Part shown: piece after piece, positions 1 through 7,757 of the stretch
How the letters are laid out: each line of letters starts with the position of its first letter
Position numbering within the stretch: position 1 is the first letter of the stretch
Origin: Paraglomus occultum
Lineage: Eukaryota; Glomeromycota; Glomeromycetes; Paraglomerales; Paraglomeraceae
Direction of reading: 5' to 3'
Length of the DNA stretch: 10,242 nt
Assembly: GCA_910592205.1 (NCBI GenBank)
Contig: CAJVPJ010001367.1
Coordinates: forward strand, 1 to 10,242
Translations under genes and position numbers: made by a program
Notes under the pieces: model-generated
Database searches by the model: none
What the model was told of the DNA's origin: nothing
Seen by the model: the letters and a program-made list of their open reading frames with translations, nothing else

Positions 1-426
1 CTCAAAGTTTGATTGTACAATCGTTTGGATCGATGATCGGCAAAAATTACGTAGACTTTTGTCCAGTGAGTGTATGTCGATATTGTTGGACCCCTTCAAA
101 ATTGCACATGACCGCAATTTCAAATAGCAGAATTAATGATATGCGGGTTAGCGAACATAACCGTTGGTATATAAGTGTCCTTTTATTATTATTCTGTAAT
201 CCCCCTTCTCGTCCCGGTGTACCTATAATTACATATCGACCACGAAAGTTTTGTAAAAACAAGAGATTAAACAGGAATACTTTTAATTTGTGTTGGACAT
301 GCAAGGTATACGAAAAACATATGTCAATTGGCCGTAGATTCTATTAGTATTAGCGCGTTTGAGGACAAAGTAAGTAGATGCTGAATTTGACAATCGCGCA
401 GACCATGCCGTCACGCGATCAGTTAG
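1..426. other. Upstream flank of the F-box-like gene, no gene assigned
   Basis: Both strands are open for 85-112 codons here, but neither frame starts with ATG, neither shows a recognisable motif, and they overlap almost completely, so I call no gene. Two signals may belong to the downstream coding region: a TATA-like TATATAAG at 168-175 and a good splice-donor-like AAA/GTAAGT with its GT at 370-371. If the donor is real, a 5' exon could lie in this flank. I could not identify a matching acceptor or exon. Confidence 0.4.
168..175 (+). promoter_or_regulatory. TATA-like element upstream of the F-box-like gene
   Basis: TATATAAG lies about 250 bp before the ATG at 427. It could be a core promoter for the plus-strand gene with a 5' leader of roughly 220 nt. 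AT-rich DNA yields such motifs by chance, so this is weak. Confidence 0.2.
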
Positions 427-1764
427 ATGTTGCATTATCCTGCTCCAACAAATATGTCTCCACAATATAATAACGAGGACAAAATATATCAAGACATTTT
501 TTATCCAAATGCATTATGCGCCTTCAACGTCCCAATGGCCCATATTAATATCGATAATTTGCCTGTAGAACTTAAGTCGGAAATATTCAATCTGAATTAT
601 CCTTCTAAATTGGGAAAGTATTCCCGCAATTGGTATCGTCTGGTGAACGCACCGTTTACAAAGTCCATCCTACCGCCCACGCATTATATCACGCCATGCG
701 ACTTGACGAACCATTTCTTAATCTTCAAGTAGTAAATTGTTTATGCGCTCAGCGCGTTCATCTTAGCCGATACTTTATTCAGAAATTGGTGACTGGATTT
801 GGAAGGTATAATAATAAACTTGTTGAATTGGAATTGAAAGTTGCGCATAATTTAAATATTTCTGACCAAGAAACCATCAATATTTATAACACAGATGTGG
901 GAGCCCTGTGTGGCAGGTCTTTAAGATATTTATTCGATTCCTCGAGAGCACAATTCGGTGCAGGGATTTTCGCACTGATATGGAGTTGTTCTATTACCTC
1001 ACGGGTGGACCACAACCAGTCAACCAAGCTCGACAAACCATATTGAATAATCAAAGAGAAATTAAAATGCTAATCGAAACATACAAACTCATTCCTTTTC
1101 CTGTAAGACCAAGACTGCCGTACGAATTCTTTGACACGATTCTGCAATGCAGCTACAAGTCATTTCACGCGCAATTTTTTTGTGTCCAAAACTAATTGAC
1201 ATCTGGAAAAAGATTGGATATGAGGACATTATAAAGGATACGAACTATTATGTTATTCAAATTGCGATATTAACGCTGTATCCATGCCCGACTCCACCCG
1301 ACTGGGTCGAACCTACTTTAAACCGTGTGGTGCAGACGTTGACCGATTTACAACAGCTTGGATTCCAGCTGTCGGCCGAACTTTTCATTGACATTGTTCT
1401 TCATATAGAACAATATATAGCGGATCAGATAGGTGCAAACGCTTCTCAGTGCGTACGCAGCTTTTTAGGGTTACATGAAAGAAGAAATTGTGGATACTTT
1501 TCTAGAAAGATTGTTGGATACTTCAACGGTACATTTTCAATTAATCGAATCGACTTCACCCCCCCTCAAGAAAAAATTATCGATTTATTCGAATATTATG
1601 AAGTAGTAAACTCAATTAATTTGTATTTGGATAGGCCTAACGAAATTCCATTGGATTGGACGTTTACCTGCTTGCGGCTCGGTAGTGGCTCGATACCTAA
1701 TGAGGGAGTTGGCTTAACACCTTTGACAAATATTATAGAATGGGCATTGCGTTCGATCCGATGA
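427..1764 (+). pseudogene. F-box-like protein gene, broken by three frame changes
   Basis: The coding signal runs through four overlapping open segments: 427-732 (frame 1), about 609-1046 (frame 3), about 890-1195 (frame 2) and 1147-1764 (frame 1). Each step is a -1 change, as expected from a one-base loss. The ATG at 427 follows an in-frame TAG at 424-426, which fixes the start. Residues about 45-73 of the first segment read like an F-box: a Leu-Pro-Val-Glu-Leu start, an Ile-Phe pair, a Pro-Ser-Lys-Leu turn and a closing Trp-Tyr-Arg-Leu-Val. The usual Val-Cys-Lys before that Trp seems to be missing. F-box proteins bind Skp1 and bring substrates to SCF ubiquitin ligases. I do not recognise the rest, roughly 370 residues, which is rich in aromatic and hydrophobic residues and has no obvious membrane segment. 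Separate exons are unlikely because the segments overlap. Alternatives are a decayed viral or acquired gene, or a working gene with assembly indels. Coding origin is likely; the F-box call is moderate. Confidence 0.55.
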
Positions 1765-1845
1765 AACCGTTAAATGGGTCCTGAAGCATTTATTTACCTA
1801 AGTATTTGTTGTTTTATTATTCTTACGAAATTTATTATTGTTATC

Positions 1846-1851
1846 AATAAA
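1846..1851 (+). terminator. Poly(A) signal AATAAA of the F-box-like gene
   Basis: A canonical AATAAA lies 82 bp after the TGA at 1762-1764, followed by a T-rich stretch. It fits the 3' end of the plus-strand gene and supports a eukaryotic setting. The motif is common by chance in AT-rich DNA. Confidence 0.45.
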
Positions 1852-1985
1852 GGTTTTTAAATTTCTACCCGTAAGGCTCAACGACTTTTTATATGACAAA
1901 CCATTCAACAATGGCAATAGACTAGACTAGACAAAAACATACGTATTAATATATACTAACAACCTCTGTAATTGATGCTCATATG

Positions 1986-1991
1986 TTTATT
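1986..1991 (-). terminator. Poly(A) signal AATAAA of the Sel1-repeat gene
   Basis: Read on the minus strand, AATAAA lies about 33 bp beyond the TGA at 2026-2024, a typical distance for a short animal 3' UTR. With the plus-strand signal at 1846-1851 it gives each convergent gene its own 3' end. Confidence 0.5.
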
Positions 1992-2023
1992 ATAATCATT
2001 ATCTGTATTGGATCTGTTGGGTA

Positions 2024-3067
2024 TCAGCAGCTGCTCTGTGAATTACGATTCAATTGACTGGCAAGCTGTTGCGCCGTTGCACCTTCTTTATCGGCCGCAT
2101 GTTGATATAACAAACACACTCTTTTATGATGACCGTCATGACGCAAACAGAGGGTTAATTGCTCATCCACATTTCCTTGTCGCGCCGCCTGCACCAAGTA
2201 TTTCTCTGCTTCTTGGTAGCAGCGCAGTACTCCAATTTGACCCAAATAACAAATCCCCAAACTGTATTGTGCTTTGGCACACTTCCGGTCAGCTGCCCTC
2301 CGAAATTGCTGAACGGCGATCTGATAGCTCCCGATATGGAGGTAACACAACCCCAACCTATACAACGCTTTTGGGTGTGACTGCCGCGCCGCCTGCTGGT
2401 ACAACTCTAATGCTTTTAAACTGTTCTTTGTTACTGCTGTGCCGCTTCTATAGCAGCGCGCAAGTCTGTACTGGCCCGAAGCGTGTCCCTGATTAACTGC
2501 ATTTGTATACAATTCAACAGCTCTTACGTCATTCTTTCCCGTCCCAACCCCCAACTCAAAACATCTGCCGAGATCGACCTGCGCAGGCGCGTATCCCTGT
2601 TCGGCTGATTTTTTTAATTCACTAAATCCCTGCAAAATGTCTTGTTCAATAATATCACCGTTTTTGTAAAACACACCAAGGTAATATTGCGCTCTCATCT
2701 CTCCCCTCTCAGCAGCTTGTTGACATATTTCGATTGCTTTCGAGACATTTGTTTCTACTCCAATTCCATAATAGTAACAAACAAATAGATTAAATTTTGC
2801 AATAGACAGACCGTTTTCTGCTGCTTTCTGGTAAAGCTCGAACGCCCTTTTATAGTTCTTTTCCACCCCGGCTCCTTCATAATAACATCCTGCTAAGCTG
2901 TATTGCGCCAAAGTGTGTCCCTTAGCAGAGGCCTTTTCGTAAAATTCAGCAGCTTTTCGATCGTCCCGCTCTACAAGCCTGCCTGTTTTAAAACAGTTAC
3001 CCAAGCCATATAGAGCTTCCGTATTTTCCTCTTCGATGACTTTGACGTACAAATCAATTTTTTCCAT
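2024..3067 (-). CDS. Sel1-like repeat protein, intronless and intact
   Basis: One uninterrupted frame of 347 residues runs from ATG (3067-3065) to TGA (2026-2024). After a short head (residues 1-15) it is nearly all Sel1-like repeats of 36 residues: 16-51, 52-87, 88-123, 124-159, 160-195, 196-231, a shortened 232-263, then 264-299 and a degenerate ninth to about 332. Most units show the family pattern: Ala-x-x-x-Leu-Gly-x-Cys-Tyr, a Gly-x-Gly-Val turn, Ala-x-x-x-Tyr and a closing Ala-Ala-x-x-Gly. There is no signal peptide or membrane segment, so a cytosolic protein is likely. Sel1 repeats form TPR-like alpha solenoids that act as scaffolds or adaptors. They occur in ERAD and chitin-synthase regulators of eukaryotes and are abundant in some fungi, amoebae, intracellular bacteria and large DNA viruses. 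The gene is visibly richer in G+C than the flank upstream of it and has no introns. The partner is unknown. Family assignment is very secure; role and origin are not. Confidence 0.9.
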   Translation of the reverse strand: MEKIDLYVKVIEEENTEALYGLGNCFKTGRLVERDDRKAAEFYEKASAKGHTLAQYSLAGCYYEGAGVEKNYKRAFELYQKAAENGLSIAKFNLFVCYYYGIGVETNVSKAIEICQQAAERGEMRAQYYLGVFYKNGDIIEQDILQGFSELKKSAEQGYAPAQVDLGRCFELGVGTGKNDVRAVELYTNAVNQGHASGQYRLARCYRSGTAVTKNSLKALELYQQAARQSHPKALYRLGLCYLHIGSYQIAVQQFRRAADRKCAKAQYSLGICYLGQIGVLRCYQEAEKYLVQAARQGNVDEQLTLCLRHDGHHKRVCLLYQHAADKEGATAQQLASQLNRNSQSSC

Positions 3068-3176
3068 AGTAGCTTTGTATTGGCTTTTTGTATGCGTGTA
3101 GATATTAGTATAGGTTGAGTGAGTGATTTTCGTGGTTGTTCCAATGAGTTGAAATGAGTGACCGGGGGAAACTGCG

Positions 3177-3190
3177 TATTTAAATATATA
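3177..3190 (-). promoter_or_regulatory. TATA-like promoter element of the Sel1-repeat gene
   Basis: On the minus strand this reads TATATATTTAAATA, about 110 bp upstream of the start codon. Transcription starting about 30 bp downstream would give a leader of roughly 80-90 nt. Position and sequence fit a core promoter, but the surrounding DNA is AT-rich. Confidence 0.3.
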
Positions 3191-4425
3191 ATTATCAAAC
3201 GATCTGACTATATGCTACTTCGGTTTTATTGGTGAATTTTTTATCAGAACTAAAAGATGTAATAGTAATCGCTTTATGTAACACCTATTGTTCTAACAAC
3301 GCTTGTGACGCTTTCGAAGCTTCACAGTTGTCGTATTACGTATGATGAGGCGTTAATATTAATAATTATAATATAAATGTACTTATTATTATATTTATTT
3401 ATATAATAATTAATACACGTGAGTTAATTGCGTATCTTAATACGATTGGTTAAATGGGTGTTTTCTTGTTGTCCTATTATGACTAATAGTGTGGTATGCA
3501 TTATACTCAGAGTAATAGCGATAGAGAAACTCGATAATAATAAGTTTTAAATATGATTATCGAAGAAATAACCTGATATATGCAATGATCGAGATTAGTT
3601 TTATCTAAAGTAGCTGCACGTCAAAACGATTTATGGTGCTAAAATTATAATCAGTCTGTCATAGGTATTGGACCCTACTATACATCAAAAGACAATATAG
3701 TACATCAAACTGCAAATTTTATTTTATTAATTATCGCGAGGGTAGAAAAAAAAGGGCAACCCGCAATAGGACTTTTTGGTTGTATAAGCTTCATGACTTA
3801 GAGTTACCGTTACTTCTAATATAACATTGGCGTTTAATATACTATTAACACACACCAATCTTTAACTTTTATTATAAGCTTAAAAAGTGAACCAAAGATT
3901 AAAAGCTCAATTTGACTAGTCATAAATGGGTAATCAAATGTAAAGCGAGATTCGTCGAATAATTTAGCTCAATCACGGTACAGATCATGTGTCAGACAGA
4001 GAAATTCATGTGATCGAAAAGTGCGCTTACCTGTCATTTCCAAAAATGATTGGCTTTTCTTGTATGCATGTCTGTTTCAGACATGTAGCCGTTTGCTAGA
4101 CTATTAAAAATTACTGATAAATATAATCGCAATGGTTAAACTATGAATTAGTATAAAATGGATACGCACCGTTCTCTTGAACAATATGAAGGTAATTAAT
4201 ATGAAGTAATTTGTTTAATACAACCTTGTCAACAATGAGTCTAAATCTTGTCCTAGATGTATCAATAATAAATTTTTCAATTTGCCAATCGACCACGCAT
4301 TTTAATTAAGATGTTTATAAATTACTGAATGAATTATAATTATCAACTTTGCTGACATAAATATTGGGGCATATCTAATTTAAGTCTTACATTAAATATA
4401 ATTATGAAACATTCTTTGTGACATA
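3191..4425. other. Gene-free AT-rich spacer
   Basis: No open frame of note exists on either strand. The stretch contains an AT-only imperfect palindrome near 3358-3414 and a perfect 8-bp stem with a 3-nt loop at 4067-4085. I saw no tRNA-like B box and nothing else that I can assign. Confidence 0.6.
3358..3414. repeat. AT-rich imperfect inverted repeat
   Basis: The left arm begins ATTAATAATTATAAT and the right arm ends in a near-complement finishing ATAATAATTAAT, around a short centre containing GTACTT. It could extrude as a cruciform. Such structures are common in low-complexity DNA and I attach no function to it. Confidence 0.35.
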
Positions 4426-4589
4426 CAGTCAAAGTTGGTTATAACGAATTGTACGGGACCAGAGAAAATATTCTTTATAATCAGAAATTTCTTGTCACCT
4501 TTTATAGCTCAGATTATAACTTCTATAATTGGCTTCGTTATAAACAGATCTTCATTATAACCAGAGTTCGTTATAGCCAGCTTTGACTG
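4426..4589. mobile_element. pogo/Tc1-mariner-type MITE, 164 bp, TA target duplication
   Basis: The element starts CAGTCAAAGTTGG at 4426 and ends with the near-complement CCAGCTTTGACTG at 4589. The 23-bp terminal inverted repeats (4426-4448 and 4567-4589) differ at two positions. It is flanked on both sides by TA (4424-4425 and 4590-4591), the target duplication of Tc1/mariner and pogo/Tigger elements, whose termini often start CAGT. It has no coding capacity, so it is a non-autonomous MITE moved by a transposase encoded elsewhere. The 3' part carries three direct copies of a unit of about 17 bp with core TTCRTTATA (4534, 4551 and 4567). The 5' terminus holds the same motif inverted. Confidence 0.85.
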
Positions 4590-4591
4590 TA

Positions 4592-5415
4592 ATAGAAAAC
4601 ACAGACTCGATTATAGTATTAAAGTCGACTGCCGGTAATTCGAACACAAAACTAGCGAGGACGAGAACAACATTTGCTACAATTACACAGAGCAAAAACT
4701 TCCGTCAAAGCTAACACAAGAATAAATTTTTTTGTGAGATTGGGTAGACATATTATATCATGCCAAACTATCATCGGGTACCGCCTAGTTATATGATAAA
4801 CTAAGGCTATCAAATATTTTATATCGATATTAAATTGTCAAAACCAATATTGATGTTGCGTTGCTAGTTATAAAAAACTCAAGTCCTTTGTCGATACCAT
4901 GACTGGTATTATCGCTAAAGCATATAACTGAAAATAGAAAAAAGACGCGAGTTTTTAATCTATAAACAAATACAGTGTAACATTGATTTATTCAAATAAA
5001 GTGTATTTAGACTTTTCCGTGTTTATTGAAGACAAAGCAGAGTGTGAAACATTAACACAGACACCAATAGCATGCTGTCGTATACTTAGTAACATTGCTA
5101 CTGTCTTTGCTTCGAGGACCATCTGCAAAATTCTCCTTTATTCCTTGTGCTCTTGCTCCAACAAGATAAGCACCAATGATTTGATGTCTGCACTTAATAA
5201 GATAATTCTAGTTATAAAAAGACATTGATATGTTTATTGAATAAGTTTGTTCATCGACTAAATTCAAGTTGAGAAATGTACAGATCTTCCAAGAGATATC
5301 CTATGCTATTCGATCAAGTTATTGCAAGTGCAAAATTGCCGTAACCAATAATAGAGTAAAAGAAGTAAGTTTTTTCTTCATACTTCTGCCTACGCTAATT
5401 AAAAGTTGAACTAAA
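4592..5415. other. Gene-free AT-rich spacer
   Basis: The only sizeable frame is 81 codons at 4983-5228 on the plus strand. It has a TTG start, no motif and no regulatory context, so I do not call it a gene. No structured repeat was found between the MITE and the tandem array. Confidence 0.55.
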
Positions 5416-5576
5416 TAGTAATAAATTTGTTATAATACACTTTATAAAACTTTTCTGGTTAAACGTTAAAATATTGTTTACACATTTTAAATTTATTGTC
5501 AAAATTTAGTTGACTAACAAACATTAAACTTTATACGATTTTTAATTAAAAACGGTGTCCTTATGCGACAACAAAA

Positions 5577-5628
5577 GCTCCAGCCATCGCGCAGCAGACA
5601 CAGAGGTGTTGCATTAAATGGCTGGAGC
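5577..5628. repeat. Conserved hairpin, copy 1
   Basis: An 11-bp perfect stem, GCTCCAGCCAT (5577-5587) with ATGGCTGGAGC (5618-5628), encloses a 3x5 internal loop. Inside it is a second stem, GCAGCA (5591-5596) with TGTTGC (5607-5612), with one G-U pair and a 10-nt terminal loop. Confidence 0.7.
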
Positions 5629-5792
5629 ATCGCCAGTGTTGTGTATAGTAATAAATTGTTCTAATACACTTTTTATAAAATAAACGTTAAAATGTTTTAA
5701 AGTCATTATTATTATTCAAAATTTAGTTAAGTAACGAATATTAAACTTTATAAAATTTTAATTAAAAACAGTGTCCTTATGCGATGACAAAA

Positions 5793-5844
5793 GCTCCAGC
5801 CATCGCGCAGCAGACACAGAGGTGTTGCGTTAAATGGCTGGAGC
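5793..5844. repeat. Conserved hairpin, copy 2
   Basis: The same stem-loop has arms at 5793-5803 and 5834-5844. It has one substitution relative to copies 1 and 3, A to G in the internal loop, which leaves the stems intact. In this copy GCGAT (5781-5785) can also pair with ATCGC (5845-5849). Confidence 0.7.
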
Positions 5845-6012
5845 ATCGCCAGTGTTGTGTATAGTAATAAATTGTTATAATACACTTTTATAAAATAAAC
5901 GTTAAAATGTTTTAAAGTTATTATTATCATTAAAATTTAGTTAAGTAACAAATATTAATATTAAACTTTATAAAATTTTAATTAAAAACAGTGTCCTTAT
6001 GAGATGACAAAA

Positions 6013-6064
6013 GCTCCAGCCATCGCGCAGCAGACACAGAGGTGTTGCATTAAATGGCTGGAGC
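6013..6064. repeat. Conserved hairpin, copy 3
   Basis: Arms lie at 6013-6023 and 6054-6064, and the whole hairpin is identical to copy 1. The outer flank differs (GAGATG instead of GCGATG), so the possible outer pairing is not conserved. After this copy the repeat departs into GGCGGTGTTGTG and ends. Confidence 0.7.
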
Positions 6065-6108
6065 ATCGCCGGCGGTGTTGTGTTGTGATAGTCCTTTTCA
6101 TCCGCTTG

Positions 6109-6310
6109 GCCGTATTTTTTTTGACCCCGTCCGTCTTTATCTCCGCATGCTTGGCCAGGCCTTAAAAATTTTCCGTTGCCCGTATGCCGATCCATGATGA
6201 AGAAATGGCTCGACAATGGTAGAGATGGCCAGGACCTAAAGTTTTTCCATCGTGTGTGCAGAACCATGTCTGCATACGGTAAAGGCGAGATGGCCAGGAC
6301 TTGGTGAGAC
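6109..6310. repeat. Degenerate tandem repeat, about 70-bp unit
   Basis: GGCCAGG recurs at 6153, 6227 and 6292 (spacings 74 and 65), followed in the first two copies by a similar YTAAARWTTTTCC stretch and later by a CCATG and a GTATGC/GCATAC block. A partial earlier copy starts at 6109. The phrase GAGATGGCCAGGAC occurs twice exactly. The region is more GC-rich than its flanks and adjoins the hairpin array, so it may be part of the same element. Overlapping frames on both strands here have no recognisable product. Confidence 0.5.
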
Positions 6311-7224
6311 AACGGTAGAAGGCCTCTTCAATCGCCGTTTCGACTTTGAAAAAAGTTACGCTCTCAGCAGCGTGTCCGGCTGGTCCCAAAGTAAGACTTC
6401 TTTTAGGCTCAAAACGTTTATCGGCCTGTTTGTGATTTGTCGTGAACAGTATTGTCAAGAGAGGAATATGTCGGTGTGATGGCAGAAATGAGTATGTGTG
6501 GGAACTTATGCCCAGGAGATGTTTTGACGTAAAGTTTGTAATCATTGTACATTTGTAATTTCGGGCTTTAGCAAGACAAGTTGCGTATTTTTTTTTTCGA
6601 GCCGCATTAAATAGGGAATGGGTTCCTTATTGTATACGAGTACAAATAGTAGTCGACATACCATTGTTATACCGCGCAGTAATATACACCATATTTTAAG
6701 AGAAAGGGGTGAAGCAGAATTGTTAACAGTCAATCCAATATTGGAAGCAATGGTCCGGATAAGTAATTCCATCATTAATTAATATAAATATAATATCAAC
6801 ACAGTTATTATGTCCCGCAACCCTTCCCAAATGGTAATAAATAATTGGTTATTTACGGCCGAAGAATTTAAGTTTGTGGAATTTACTGTATCCATTGAAG
6901 ATTAAATGTGGTTCAAGTGTAGACCGTGACAAAGCGTAACGTGGTCTATCGAATTTTCGCCTGGCAGACAGAATGTCAATACTCAGTTGTCATATTAATA
7001 ATGTCATACCTGGTTTTACTGAATCGAACGAGACATAACACAAAAACAAATCCGGAAAATCAAACCGCATATTACTCCGATGTAAATATGTAGATATTGT
7101 AAATAAAGACGTAGGCAAAGATACTAAGGTTTGTTCAACATCAATACATATCAAAGAGCGAACGAACAATAGACTCAGAACGTTACACGGTAAGACATTC
7201 AGTCTTGATCGTGTATACTTGGAC
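6311..7224. other. Intergenic stretch without a supported gene
   Basis: Only short frames exist, none starting and ending with gene-like signals. A small imperfect hairpin around TAGACC/GGTCTA lies near 6919-6951. I see nothing else of note. Confidence 0.5.
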
Positions 7225-7233
7225 TATAAATAG
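7225..7233 (+). promoter_or_regulatory. TATA box (TATAAATAG)
   Basis: TATAAATAG is close to the ideal animal TATA consensus and sits about 50 bp before the open frame at 7279. Initiation about 30 bp downstream would fall near 7255. No initiator motif was confirmed. It is the best core-promoter match in the right half of the window, but it is unproven. Confidence 0.3.
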
Positions 7234-7278
7234 AACCCCGAATGAATGATGATGGCGAAGCAATAAGAGTCACACATA

Positions 7279-7602
7279 TTGTTTGTCAGGGACATTCACG
7301 ACGAGATTGGGAACTTGCTTCAAGCTGACATTCGTCATCGTGCATCGAACAGACAAATTAATCTAACATTAATATCCTTGTCTGATTGCCTTCCAATTGT
7401 TCTCTCCAAAATGTTTGCTCGCCCCTCAAAACTACCAGATATTCCCGTGTATCACGAGTGTGACACATCAACGATAAAATTGTCTGCGCCTCAAGATTTT
7501 GCCCTTTTCATCACATTATCTTGTATCACTCTGGGCACAGGTCATAGATTAAGAAATCACGATGGCAGCATGGGACCGGACAATCATTTTACCGACAAAT
7601 AA
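7279..7602 (+). CDS. Unassigned ORF downstream of a TATA box
   Basis: A 107-codon frame runs to TAA at 7600-7602. It opens with TTG; the first ATG is about 43 codons in (near 7411), so a real product would be shorter or would need a spliced 5' exon. A short ATG-started frame of 28 codons begins at 7242 in another frame. The composition is less AT-driven than in nearby frames, with Asp/His pairs early and a hydrophobic patch near residues 75-86, but I recognise no domain. It may be an exon, a gene fragment or chance. Confidence 0.2.
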   Translation: MFVRDIHDEIGNLLQADIRHRASNRQINLTLISLSDCLPIVLSKMFARPSKLPDIPVYHECDTSTIKLSAPQDFALFITLSCITLGTGHRLRNHDGSMGPDNHFTDK

Positions 7603-7693
7603 CTACCAAAAAAAGGATAATTTCGAAATAATGTTGGGAAATTTTGTCGGTGAAGTGAAATGAACCAATCGAATCGGGATGCTAAGCGTATCT

Positions 7694-7757
7694 TACGGTT
7701 TCTCTACGGTTTCTTTGCGGTTTCCATGCTTTTTTTACGGTTTCTTACGGTTTTCTC
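7694..7757. repeat. Short minisatellite, TACGGTTTCT units
   Basis: Five units of 10-12 bp match TACGGTTTCT(C/T), starting at 7694, 7705, 7716 (TGCGG variant), 7736 and 7746. A T-rich interruption separates the third from the fourth. No telomeric repeat that I know matches this unit. Confidence 0.75.

Larger units (their letters stand above)
5416..6090. repeat. Three-copy tandem repeat, about 220-bp unit with a conserved hairpin
   Basis: Units lie at about 5416-5645, 5646-5861 and 5862-6090, with hairpin-to-hairpin spacings of 216 and 220 bp. Each begins near TAGTAATAAAT, continues through about 150 bp of AT-rich spacer and ends in a GC-rich hairpin followed by CATCGCC. The spacers differ by many substitutions and small indels, most in the first unit, whereas the hairpin block differs at one position among the three. 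Short minus-strand frames here (within 5748-5930 and 5968-6312) share the same peptide because they read through the repeat, so they are not genes. It may be a satellite fragment or the internal tandem part of a non-autonomous transposon such as a Helitron relative. Confidence 0.85.

Noticed and set aside
9-347. Open frames on both strands (plus 9-347, minus 47-304)
   Set aside because: They overlap each other, start with non-ATG codons and show no motif or conserved pattern.
427-1764. Programmed ribosomal frameshifting as the explanation of the frame changes
   Set aside because: Three successive -1 shifts in one message would be exceptional, and I see no clear slippery site with a downstream structure. 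Base loss is simpler.
2008-2496. Plus-strand frame opposite the Sel1 gene
   Set aside because: It is the antisense shadow of the clear Sel1-repeat coding frame.
4983-5228. 81-codon plus-strand ORF
   Set aside because: TTG start, AT-driven composition, no domain and no regulatory context.
5416-6090. CRISPR array
   Set aside because: The units are about 220 bp with related spacers and the setting is eukaryotic. CRISPR repeats are 20-50 bp with unrelated spacers.
5748-6312. Minus-strand ORFs sharing a common peptide
   Set aside because: The shared peptide is the translation of the tandem repeat, not a gene family.
6162-6545. 127-codon minus-strand ORF and its plus-strand partner at 6252-6479
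   Set aside because: They mirror each other across the degenerate 70-bp repeats and carry no recognisable domain.
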